A stretch of DNA of 64,000 bases from NCBI GenBank assembly GCA_027486405.1, contig JAIXPD010000014.1, forward strand, positions 62,001-126,000. Direction: 5' to 3'. How positions within the stretch are numbered: the first letter of the stretch is position 1; every line of letters starts with the position of its first letter. The notes below the pieces were generated by a model. That model saw nothing but the letters and a program-made list of their open reading frames with translations. It searched no databases and was not told the origin of the DNA. The translations under genes and the position numbers were made by a program. Shown in pieces: positions 1-7,843 of this stretch. The stretch comes from Azospirillum sp. (GTDB taxonomy: Bacteria > Pseudomonadota > Alphaproteobacteria > Azospirillales > Azospirillaceae).

Positions 1-54
1 TCTCCTTCCCGTGCTTTCCACGCGGCCCCGCCGCTTCTGACCAAAGGCCATTCC

Positions 55-408
55 ATGTCGCTGCTCAAGACCATCGATCCGAACCCGACCTTCGCCCCGC
101 GCGAATCCGGCCCGTTGCCGGAACGGCTGATCGCCGGATCGCCCGCCTTCAAGACCTGGGCGCAGGACGCCGACAAGAACGACACCATCCTGACCGGCGT
201 GTGGGAAGCCACCCCGGGCGAAACCCGCTCGATCAAGGGAACGACCTTCGAATTCTGCCACATCCTGGCGGGCGTCGTTGAAATCACCCCCGACGGCGGG
301 GAGCCGGTGGTCTACCGCGCGGGCGACAGCTTCGTCATGAAGCCGGGCTTCGTCGGCGTGTGGAAGACCATCGAGACCGTTCGCAAAATCTACGTCACCA
401 TCACCTGA
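55..408 (+). CDS. Small cupin-domain protein
   Basis: A 117-residue protein that is essentially a single cupin barrel of the short cupin_3 (DUF861) kind. It has a Gly/Glu-containing first motif in the segment FEFCHILAGVVEITP, a central Gly-Asp turn (YRAGDSFVMKPGF) and a closing strand ending RKIYVTIT. Such proteins bind small molecules or a metal, and are often found with dehydrogenase operons. No specific reaction can be assigned. It is the first gene of an operon: its stop lies 9 nt before the aldehyde dehydrogenase start, and the tartrate-dehydrogenase-type gene and a second aldehyde dehydrogenase follow. The 54 bases before it are too short to show a full promoter, so the operon may begin outside the window. 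Confidence 0.8.
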   Translation: MSLLKTIDPNPTFAPRESGPLPERLIAGSPAFKTWAQDADKNDTILTGVWEATPGETRSIKGTTFEFCHILAGVVEITPDGGEPVVYRAGDSFVMKPGFVGVWKTIETVRKIYVTIT

Positions 409-417
409 GGGCGCGCC

Positions 418-1884
418 ATGAGCCTGACCTTTGACCCGGATCGCCTGCCGCTGCCGATTGGCCATTGGATCGGCGACCGCCTGATTCCAGCGTCGGGCGA
501 TGGGCTGCGCATGCACCGCCCATCCGATGGTCGGGCTTACGCCGACTGCCCGGTGGCCTCCGCCGATCGGGTGGACGAGGCGGTGGCCACCGCGCAGGCC
601 GCCTTGAAAAGCAGCAATTGGGGCAATGTGCGCCCGCGCGAGCGCACCAACATCCTGCACCGCTGGGCCGCCCTGATCGAGGCGGAGGCCGAAACCCTGG
701 CGAAGGTGGAGGCGCTGTCCTCCACCCGCCCGGTCGGCCAGCTCGTCGCCGGGGATGTCGCGGTGACGGCGGAACAGATCCGCTTCTTCGCCGAATTCGC
801 CGACAAGGAGGGCGGCGACCTCGCCCCCACCGACGACGGCAGCCTCGGCCTGGTGATGACGGAGCCGTATGGCGTCGTCGGCGCGATCACGCCGTGGAAT
901 TTCCCGCTGTCGATGGCGGGCTGGAAGCTTGGCCCGGCGCTGGCGGCGGGCAACGCCGTGGTGCTGAAGCCGTCGGAAATGACGCCCTTCTCCACCGTTC
1001 TGCTGGCGCAACTGGCGGTGAAGGCCGGTTTGCCCGCCGGCCTGATCAACATCGTCTTGGGCGACGGCCCGACCACCGGGGCGGCCATCACCCGCCATCC
1101 CGGAATCGCCAAGGTCAGCTTCACCGGATCGACGGCGGCGGGATCGGCGATCATGGCCGACATCGCCCGCAGCGGCGTCAAACCGATGACGCTGGAACTG
1201 GGCGGCAAAAGCCCGCAAATCGTCTTCGCCGACGCCGATCTCGACAAGGCCGCCGCCGCCATCGCCACCAGCGTGCTGTCCAACGCCGGGCAAGCCTGCG
1301 TCGCCGGGTCGCGCCTGCTGGTGGAACGGTCGGTGGCCGACGCGCTGCTGGACCGGATTGTGGGCCACATGCGCGCCGTCCGCCCCGGCCCGACCTGGAA
1401 CGCGGAGACGCGCTATTCCCCGATCATCTCCGAACGGCAGCGCGACCGCATCCACACCATCGTCTCAGCCTCGCTCACCGGATCGGTGGACTGCCGGACC
1501 GGCGGCGGGCCGATGGAGGGCGATGGCTATTTCTACGCGCCCACGCTGCTCGACGGCGTCGATCAGACCTCCCCCGCCGTGATGGAGGAGATTTTCGGCC
1601 CGGTCCTGACCGTGCAGCGCTTCGACACGGAGGAGGAGGCGATGGTGCTCGCCGACCATCCCACCTACGGGCTGGCCGCCGGTCTCTACACCCGCGACCT
1701 GTCGCGCGCGCTGCGCCTGACCCGGCGGCTTCCGGCCGGGACGGTCTGGGTCAACCGCTATGGCCGCTCCCGCGATCACATCCTGCCGACCGGCGGCTAC
1801 AAACGCTCCGGCATCGGCAAGGATCTGGGGCGCGAGGCCTATCTCGCCAACCGCCGCAGCAAAAGCGTGCTGATCGGCCTGTAA
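418..1884 (+). CDS. Aldehyde dehydrogenase (NAD(P)-dependent)
   Basis: A 488-residue, full-length aldehyde dehydrogenase that oxidises an aldehyde to the acid with NAD(P). The active-site Glu is visible in LELGGKSPQ (about residue 260) and the nucleophilic Cys in NAGQACVAGSR (about residue 294). The N-terminal cofactor fold carries the usual ITPWNFPLSMAGWK segment, and the end has GGYKRSGIGKDLGREA. The substrate cannot be deduced. The start 9 nt after the cupin stop and 10 nt before the next gene shows tight operon packing. Long open frames on the other strand and in the +2 frame across this gene are high-GC shadows. Confidence 0.93.
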   Translation: MSLTFDPDRLPLPIGHWIGDRLIPASGDGLRMHRPSDGRAYADCPVASADRVDEAVATAQAALKSSNWGNVRPRERTNILHRWAALIEAEAETLAKVEALSSTRPVGQLVAGDVAVTAEQIRFFAEFADKEGGDLAPTDDGSLGLVMTEPYGVVGAITPWNFPLSMAGWKLGPALAAGNAVVLKPSEMTPFSTVLLAQLAVKAGLPAGLINIVLGDGPTTGAAITRHPGIAKVSFTGSTAAGSAIMADIARSGVKPMTLELGGKSPQIVFADADLDKAAAAIATSVLSNAGQACVAGSRLLVERSVADALLDRIVGHMRAVRPGPTWNAETRYSPIISERQRDRIHTIVSASLTGSVDCRTGGGPMEGDGYFYAPTLLDGVDQTSPAVMEEIFGPVLTVQRFDTEEEAMVLADHPTYGLAAGLYTRDLSRALRLTRRLPAGTVWVNRYGRSRDHILPTGGYKRSGIGKDLGREAYLANRRSKSVLIGL

Positions 1885-1894
1885 GGGACGTCTG

Positions 1895-2938
1895 ATGAAA
1901 ACCCATTCCATTGCGATCATCAAGGGCGACGGCATCGGGCACGCGGTGATCGATTCCGCGTGGGAGGTGTTGCAGACCGTGGCCAAGGGATCCGGCTTCG
2001 CGCTGGAGGGGACCGCCCTGCCCTGGTCCTGCGCCCATTACAAGGACACCGGCGCGATGATGCCCGCCAACGGCATCGACACGCTGCGCCGCTTCGACGC
2101 CATCCTGCTGGGGGCGGTCGGCTGGCCGGCGGAGGTGCCGGATTCGGTGTCGCTGCACGGGCTGCTGCTGCCGATCCGCAAGGCGTTCGACCAATACGCC
2201 AACGTCCGCCCGCACCGGCTGTTGCCGGGGGTGGAGGGGCCGTTGCGGCGCGGCGGCTTTGACATCCTGTGCGTGCGCGAGAACACCGAGGGCGAGTATG
2301 CCGGGGCCGGTGGCCGCGTCCATCAGGGCACGGCGCAGGAGGTGGCGGTGGAAACCGGCATCTTCACCCGCATGGGGGTGGAACGCATCCTGCGCTTCGC
2401 CTTCGCCCAGGCCCGTGCCCGGCGCGGCAAGCTGGCCTCCGTCACCAAATCGAACGCGCAAAAGCATTCGATGGTCTTCTGGGACGAGATCACCCGCCAA
2501 CTGGCCGCCGAACACCCAGACGTCGAGGTGACGAGCTATCACGTCGACGCCATGGCCGCGCGCATGGTGACGAACCCGGACAGCCTGGACGTGGTGGTCG
2601 CCTCCAACCTGTTCGGCGACATCCTCACCGATCTGGGGGCGGCGATCCAGGGCGGCTTGGGCTTTGCCGCCTCGGCCAACCTCAACCCCAGCCGCAACGC
2701 CCCGTCGATGTTCGAGCCGGTGCACGGCTCCGCCCCCGACATCGCCCATCTCGGCGTCGCCAACCCCATCGCCGCCATCTGGTCCGGCGCGATGATGCTG
2801 GAGCATCTGGGGGAAAAGGCCGCCGCCGACCGGGTGATGGCCGCGTTGGGCGACACCACCGGGCGCGGCGTCGGGACCATCCCCGGCAAGGACCGCACCG
2901 ACGCCATCACCGCCGCCGTGCTGTCGGCCCTGTCCTGA
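1895..2938 (+). CDS. Tartrate dehydrogenase / isopropylmalate-dehydrogenase-family decarboxylating dehydrogenase
   Basis: A 347-residue beta-decarboxylating dehydrogenase of the isocitrate/isopropylmalate family. IIKGDGIGHAV opens the protein, and VRENTEGEYAG, SVTKSNAQKHS, the metal-binding aspartates around SNLFGDILTDLGA, and the cofactor loop MFEPVHGSAPDIAH follow in the usual order. The AxPWSCAHYKDTGAMMP and GAVGWPAEVPDSVSLHGLLLPIRK segments resemble the tartrate/malate dehydrogenase subgroup more than LeuB. It would oxidise a hydroxy-diacid, with or without decarboxylation, in the cytosol. Lying between two aldehyde dehydrogenases suggests a short catabolic route for a C4-type hydroxy acid or sugar-acid derivative; the exact substrate is inference. 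Confidence 0.85.
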   Translation: MKTHSIAIIKGDGIGHAVIDSAWEVLQTVAKGSGFALEGTALPWSCAHYKDTGAMMPANGIDTLRRFDAILLGAVGWPAEVPDSVSLHGLLLPIRKAFDQYANVRPHRLLPGVEGPLRRGGFDILCVRENTEGEYAGAGGRVHQGTAQEVAVETGIFTRMGVERILRFAFAQARARRGKLASVTKSNAQKHSMVFWDEITRQLAAEHPDVEVTSYHVDAMAARMVTNPDSLDVVVASNLFGDILTDLGAAIQGGLGFAASANLNPSRNAPSMFEPVHGSAPDIAHLGVANPIAAIWSGAMMLEHLGEKAAADRVMAALGDTTGRGVGTIPGKDRTDAITAAVLSALS

Positions 2939-2976
2939 CCGCACCGCCACACACTCGATTCAGGGAACACGAAACC

Positions 2977-4434
2977 ATGACCACCCATTTGACCGACCCC
3001 GCCCTGTTCCGTGAGCTGGGGCTGATCGGCGGGCGTTGGTGCGACGGGGCCGCCGGTCACACGATGGCGGTCCAGAATCCGGCGACCCAAAGCGCGATCG
3101 GCAGCGTTCCCGACATGGACGGCGACGACGCCCGCGCCGCCATCACGGCAGCGGCGGACGCCTTCCCGGCCTGGCGGAAGCGCACCCACGCCGAGCGCGC
3201 CGCGCTGCTGGAATGCTGGCACGCCCTGATGATCGAGAATCTGGAGGATCTGGCCCGCATCCTGACGCTGGAGCAGGGCAAGCCGCTGGACGAGGCGCGC
3301 GGCGAAATCCGCTACGGCGCGTCCTTCGTCAAATGGTTCGCGGAGGAGGCCCGGCGCATCGGTGGCGGAACCATCCCCTCCCCCACCCCCGACCGCCGCA
3401 TCGTCGTGCTGAAGGAGCCGGTCGGCGTCTGCGGCATCATCACGCCGTGGAACTTCCCCAACGCCATGATCACCCGCAAGGTGGCCCCGGCGCTGGCCGC
3501 CGGTTGCACCGTGGTCATCAAGCCGTCGGACTTCACCCCCTATTCGGCGCTGGCGCTGGGGGTGCTGGCCGAGCGGGCCGGGATCCCGGCGGGCGTCATC
3601 AACATCCTGACCGGACGTCCCGAGGCCATCGGCGAGGAGATTCTCGCCAACGACACGGTGCGCAAGATCTCCTTCACCGGATCGACCCGCGTCGGCTCCC
3701 TGCTGATGCGCGGGGCCGCCGCCAGCATCAAGCGCCTGAGCCTGGAGCTGGGCGGCAACGCGCCCTTCATCGTCTTCGACGACGCCGACCTGGATCAGGC
3801 GGTGGAGGGGGTGCTGATTTCCAAATTCCGCAACGGCGGACAAACCTGCGTCTGCGCCAACCGCATCCTGGTGCAGGCGGGCGTTTACGACGCCTTCCGC
3901 GACCGGCTGGTCGCGCGGGTCAACGCCATGCGGGTGGGGGCGGGGCTGGAACCGGGCGTGACCATCGGCCCGATGATCAACGCCGCCGCCGTGGAAAAGA
4001 TCAACCGCCACATCACCAACGCGGTGGCCAAGGGCGCGACCGTCGTGTCGTCCGCCATCGCCCCGGACGGGCCGCAATACGTCGCCCCGGTGGTGCTGAC
4101 CGGTGCCACCACCGACATGCTGCTGGCGAACGAGGAAACCTTCGGCCCGGTCGCCCCGCTGTTCCGTTTCGAGACGGAGGCGGAGGCCATCGCCATCGCC
4201 AACGCCACCCCCTTCGGTCTGGCCGCCTATTTCTACACCCAGAATCTCGCCCGCTCCTGGCGGGTGGGGGAAGCGTTGGAGGCGGGCATGGTCGGGTTGA
4301 ACACCGGCCTGATCTCCACCGAGGTCGCCCCCTTCGGCGGCGTGAAGCAATCCGGCCTGGGCCGCGAAGGCGCGCAGGTCGGCATCGACGAGTATCTGGA
4401 GCTGAAAACCTTCCACATCGGTGGGTTGGGCTGA
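2977..4434 (+). CDS. Succinate-semialdehyde-dehydrogenase-type aldehyde dehydrogenase
   Basis: A 485-residue aldehyde dehydrogenase whose active-site region, FRNGGQTCVCANRI, has the Cys-Val-Cys pattern typical of GabD-type succinate semialdehyde dehydrogenases (catalytic Cys about residue 291). The general-base Glu is in LSLELGGNAPF (about residue 257). ITPWNFPNAMITRKVAPALAAG and the ending PFGGVKQSGLGREG also fit. The frame is open far upstream, inside the preceding gene. The ATG at 2977 is chosen because it begins MTTHLTDPALFRELGLIGG, where family homology begins, and sits 38 nt after the previous stop. Last gene of the operon; a strong hairpin follows. Confidence 0.88.
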   Translation: MTTHLTDPALFRELGLIGGRWCDGAAGHTMAVQNPATQSAIGSVPDMDGDDARAAITAAADAFPAWRKRTHAERAALLECWHALMIENLEDLARILTLEQGKPLDEARGEIRYGASFVKWFAEEARRIGGGTIPSPTPDRRIVVLKEPVGVCGIITPWNFPNAMITRKVAPALAAGCTVVIKPSDFTPYSALALGVLAERAGIPAGVINILTGRPEAIGEEILANDTVRKISFTGSTRVGSLLMRGAAASIKRLSLELGGNAPFIVFDDADLDQAVEGVLISKFRNGGQTCVCANRILVQAGVYDAFRDRLVARVNAMRVGAGLEPGVTIGPMINAAAVEKINRHITNAVAKGATVVSSAIAPDGPQYVAPVVLTGATTDMLLANEETFGPVAPLFRFETEAEAIAIANATPFGLAAYFYTQNLARSWRVGEALEAGMVGLNTGLISTEVAPFGGVKQSGLGREGAQVGIDEYLELKTFHIGGLG

Positions 4435-4443
4435 GGCAAAACC

Positions 4444-4467
4444 GGCGGGTGCGCGCACGCACCCGCC
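4444..4467. terminator. Perfect hairpin between converging genes
   Basis: A perfect 10-bp stem, GGCGGGTGCG pairing with CGCACCCGCC around a CGCA loop. It lies in the 40-bp gap between the end of the plus-strand dehydrogenase operon and the end of the minus-strand collar-protein gene. No U-run follows on either strand, so it may act as a 3'-end stabiliser or a weak bidirectional terminator. Confidence 0.5.
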
Positions 4468-4474
4468 AACGCGT

Positions 4475-5143
4475 TCAGACCATTGGCACATCAAGCTTGA
4501 TGATGAAGTGCAACCCGTAATAGGGCGGCACATGGTTCTCCTCAAGGGCTTTACCGGTTATGGTCTGAATGGTGTCCGGCGAGATGATGCCGAATTCTTT
4601 CCCATCTGCGTTTCGAGATGAATGAAGCTTGAACGACGCCGTTACAGTATGGGTGTGACTGTGTCGGCCACCAGTCGTGTTTGGGTGGAAGGCGTGGTTG
4701 TCCGCCCCCACCGGAAAACGACCACGCAGATCCGGACGCCCGTTCTGACCGTCGCACAGCGCCCACCCCGGCGGCACTCGATTGCCGTCCCCGCTCCACA
4801 TCACAATGACGCCGGGCGGAACCGCGCCGTTGCCAGTGATGCCCCCATCCACCTTGACCGAGCCGGTGACGGTCAGATTTCGTCCAACGCCCAGGCCGCC
4901 ATTCATGTTGGCCATCCCGGTGACGGTCAAGCTGTTGACGATGCTGACATCGCCGTTTGCTTTGACCGTCCCGGTGGCGGTCAACGTGCCGTTCACCGTC
5001 ACCGGGGTGTTGAGGGTGGTGTCCCCCTTTTCGGTGATTTCCAGCTTTGGCAGCGTGTCCGTGCTGTAGAAGACGCTCAGATTCTGTGCGTCAACCGGCA
5101 GCGTGCGGGTCATTCTCCAAGGTGGCGTCTTGGTGGTGCTCAT
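4475..5143 (-). CDS. Phage tail collar domain protein (last gene of giant-protein cluster)
   Basis: A 222-residue protein. About residues 30-110 are a run of short Val/Thr/Asn/Gly repeats (VTVNGTLTATG, SLTVTGMANMNGG, NLTVTGSVKVDGG), which predict an extended trimeric beta-fibre. Residues about 118-165 carry the tail-collar signature: GVIVMWSGDG, VPPGWALCDGQNGRPDLRGRFPVGA. A His-rich GGRHSHTHTV segment and a C-terminal tip (VPPYYGLHFIIKLD) follow. This architecture is normal for phage tail fibres and for host-encoded collar proteins. No capsid, terminase or sheath genes are nearby, so it is not read as a prophage. A TTG immediately precedes the chosen ATG, which has AAGGAAAGGG upstream. It lies 54 nt downstream of the 881-aa gene on the same strand. 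Confidence 0.82.
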   Translation of the reverse strand: MSTTKTPPWRMTRTLPVDAQNLSVFYSTDTLPKLEITEKGDTTLNTPVTVNGTLTATGTVKANGDVSIVNSLTVTGMANMNGGLGVGRNLTVTGSVKVDGGITGNGAVPPGVIVMWSGDGNRVPPGWALCDGQNGRPDLRGRFPVGADNHAFHPNTTGGRHSHTHTVTASFKLHSSRNADGKEFGIISPDTIQTITGKALEENHVPPYYGLHFIIKLDVPMV

Positions 5144-5197
5144 CAACAGGCCCTTTCCTTGTCGGTGGGGTGATCGGTCGGCTTCAACCGCACCCGT

Positions 5198-7843
5198 TCA
5201 TTGCTTCGCAGGGGAGAGGTTTCGGATGGTGACGGAAACGCAGGGGTCGGAACTGACGGTTTCCGTGTCCCACTGGCCACCACCGAAATATTTGTGAGAG
5301 GCATCGACCTTTGGTGCCGTCGATGTTCCGGTCAATTCGAAGGGGCGGTCGGGATAGGCCAAGGTGAATCGGGCGATCGTCACCGCAACCTCCGACTCAA
5401 CGCCATTGACCGTGCAGGTCATCGTCCCCTGGCTCGTTCCATGGCTCGTCCCCCTCGGTGTCCTCTCGGTCTTCAGACTGGTTTCCCACACCAAGGGAAC
5501 GCGGCTTTTGACCGTCAGTTCGGCCTCTTGCGCAAAATACGGAATTTCGGCTGGTTTCGCGTTTTCGAAGAAATCAGCGGCGAACAGCCGGGGGCTGTAG
5601 ACCGGCAGGCTTGCACGCTCGCCAGCGCTGCCCACGGCCCACAGGCGCGGCTCATGCCCACCGCGATAAGCCACCACGCTGCCGGTGTCGCCCACCGGGT
5701 TGGTCGGCCCTTGCCACCAAACATTGGACTGAGGGTTGTAGGTCAGCCCGGACCGCAACCCGACCAGCGTTCCGCCGACATTGACCAGCGGCCCGTCCCC
5801 CAGCGCGGCCACCTGATCCTTGGTGAGGCTGGCGCCGATCCTTGGGGAATCGATGACCAGATGCCCCCGTCCTGCGATCTGTTCCGGCTTAGGATCGCTT
5901 TTGCTGGCGTTGGCCTCAATCTTTTGGTCGGGAATCGCGTTGTAGCGCGCCACCGCGCCGCTCACGCTGTTGACCAGGATCAGGCCATCACGGTCGTCCT
6001 GGAACCCGTCCACCATCGACCAGCCATAGCGCGGTTCGAGTTCGGGGGCGGACAGCAGCGGTTCGTGACGCCATGTTCCGGTGCTGCCCACGACGTCGCT
6101 CTCGCTGATCGAATAGGCGTTGACGTGGGATCGTGGGTTCACATCGCCGCTGCGGTCGCGCGGACCATCCTGGACCAGCGCCACAATCCGTCCACCCAGA
6201 ACACCGATCTGGACATCCCGGCGCTGCTGCTGGGCACCATTGACGGGAGGGACGGGGGTGAGCGTGACCGGGTAACTGGCGGTCAAGGTCGCGGGCGACA
6301 GGATCGTCATCTCCGGCGCCTCCGACGGGACAACCGTCACGATGGCGACCACCCGATCCGCGTCGAGCGCGCGGATGGCGTGACAGGCCGCGTTCTGAAG
6401 CTGATGGGGATCCGAACGCTGCGCGCCGCCGGTGGTCGCGGTGGGGGGGCGGTCCACCGTGCGGAACACCTCCCGTTTGAAATCGGGGAACAGATCATTG
6501 GTTTTGCCGATGGCTTTCTTTCGCCCGCCATCGTCCAGCACATCGGCGCCGCCGCCACCACCGACATCCGACACGGAAAGGCCGTTCTCGCCGCACAGGA
6601 CCAGCCGTCCACCGGCATAGGCCATGCCACGCAACGCCCCGGTCACGCTGGCCGAACGCCCGGCGGAAAGCCAGCGCTCGATGTCGAACGAGCGTTCGAC
6701 CGTTTCTTCGCCAAAGCTCAGCCGCACCAACGTGTCACGCCCGTCGCGGGGCGGATCGATGGCGGCGAAGGTCATCTCGCCCAAGGTGGTCTGGTTTGCC
6801 GAAACCTGCAAATTCTGCAATCTCCGGTTTCCATTCCGATCCGTCCAGGACAGAATGGCTTCCCGCCGATCGTTCGCCGACAATTCGCGCAGGAACCAAC
6901 GGACGGTCACATTCCCGCCCGGCAGCACAGAGGTGGGGGTCAGCGTCAGGGTGGCGAATTGATTCAACTGGCGCACATTAAGCGACAGCGTCCTGGTGAT
7001 GATCTCGTTGAAGCCGCTGCCCGGTTTCCCCGCCAACTCGGCGGTCAATTCGTAGCTCGCCTCGCCCAGGGCCAGCACCTTTTTGGACCCGGAACACACG
7101 CCGTTGTCCGGCGTGATCGTTTGCACCGGCTCGCGATAGTCGATCGGCCCGGTCAGGGTGGCTTTGACGCAGTTGTCGACACGCCACGTCAGCGTGACCG
7201 ATGTTCCCACCGCCAGCGCGTTCAGCGGGGCGGCGTCGGCGGAAAAGCGCACTTCGGCATTCCGATCCGCGCTGGGGACCTCCCCCTGCGCGGCGGTGAT
7301 CTTGCTCGATTCCGACAGGGTGGCCAGGCTGCCGCCGCTGCGCAATTGGAACTCGACCGGCGCGGCGGCCTTGCGCAGCGGCAGGAGGACACGCAGCGAG
7401 GTGGCTGTGGGCGCGGTGGCCTTGCCCTGGCCCTGGGGATCGTTCAGATCGAAATTGGCAAGGACGATGCGGACCTTGTCCCGTTGCCGCGACGGTCCGC
7501 GCAGGACGAACCAGGACGAACCCGCGTCGGCACTCAGGGACACCCCTTTGGCACCACTGAGATTTTGCCAAAGCTGCGCGCCAGTCCCGCCCCGCACCAC
7601 CGCATCGGCAAGACTGTTGTCGTCCAGGAGCAGTTCGATGACACGGGACGAACCGGCGGCCGGTGCCAGCGGAACGACCACCTGCAGGATGGGCTGCTCT
7701 CCCGGAACGATCCACGCCAAAGGCTTCGATGCGGTTGATTCGGTGCTCAGGGCCAGCGCGGCGGGCGTGGCCAACCACGGAACCGCCGTCTGGAGAATCA
7801 GCGCAGCGCACAGACGCTGAAACAGCCGGTTTTGTGTCCTCAC
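5198..7843 (-). CDS. Large predicted exported protein with Ig-like and possible propeller-like regions, function unknown
   Basis: An 881-residue protein starting at a GTG that overlaps the upstream stop as GTGA and has a perfect AGGAGG upstream. The N-terminus has basic residues, a hydrophobic stretch (CAALILQTAVPWLA) and an Ala-rich cleavage-like region, so it is probably exported. Middle segments such as VGTSVTLTWRVDNCVKATLTG and LPGGNVTVRWFLRE look like Ig/fibronectin-type beta domains. The second half, with repeated hydrophobic-Gly strands (GMAYAGGRLVLCGENGLSV, GPLVNVGGTLVGLRSGL), suggests a propeller-like fold. I cannot name the family. The frame is open further upstream (to about 8080) but that part lies inside the preceding gene. 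Fourth of five co-directional genes. Confidence 0.72.
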   Translation of the reverse strand: MRTQNRLFQRLCAALILQTAVPWLATPAALALSTESTASKPLAWIVPGEQPILQVVVPLAPAAGSSRVIELLLDDNSLADAVVRGGTGAQLWQNLSGAKGVSLSADAGSSWFVLRGPSRQRDKVRIVLANFDLNDPQGQGKATAPTATSLRVLLPLRKAAAPVEFQLRSGGSLATLSESSKITAAQGEVPSADRNAEVRFSADAAPLNALAVGTSVTLTWRVDNCVKATLTGPIDYREPVQTITPDNGVCSGSKKVLALGEASYELTAELAGKPGSGFNEIITRTLSLNVRQLNQFATLTLTPTSVLPGGNVTVRWFLRELSANDRREAILSWTDRNGNRRLQNLQVSANQTTLGEMTFAAIDPPRDGRDTLVRLSFGEETVERSFDIERWLSAGRSASVTGALRGMAYAGGRLVLCGENGLSVSDVGGGGGADVLDDGGRKKAIGKTNDLFPDFKREVFRTVDRPPTATTGGAQRSDPHQLQNAACHAIRALDADRVVAIVTVVPSEAPEMTILSPATLTASYPVTLTPVPPVNGAQQQRRDVQIGVLGGRIVALVQDGPRDRSGDVNPRSHVNAYSISESDVVGSTGTWRHEPLLSAPELEPRYGWSMVDGFQDDRDGLILVNSVSGAVARYNAIPDQKIEANASKSDPKPEQIAGRGHLVIDSPRIGASLTKDQVAALGDGPLVNVGGTLVGLRSGLTYNPQSNVWWQGPTNPVGDTGSVVAYRGGHEPRLWAVGSAGERASLPVYSPRLFAADFFENAKPAEIPYFAQEAELTVKSRVPLVWETSLKTERTPRGTSHGTSQGTMTCTVNGVESEVAVTIARFTLAYPDRPFELTGTSTAPKVDASHKYFGGGQWDTETVSSDPCVSVTIRNLSPAKQ

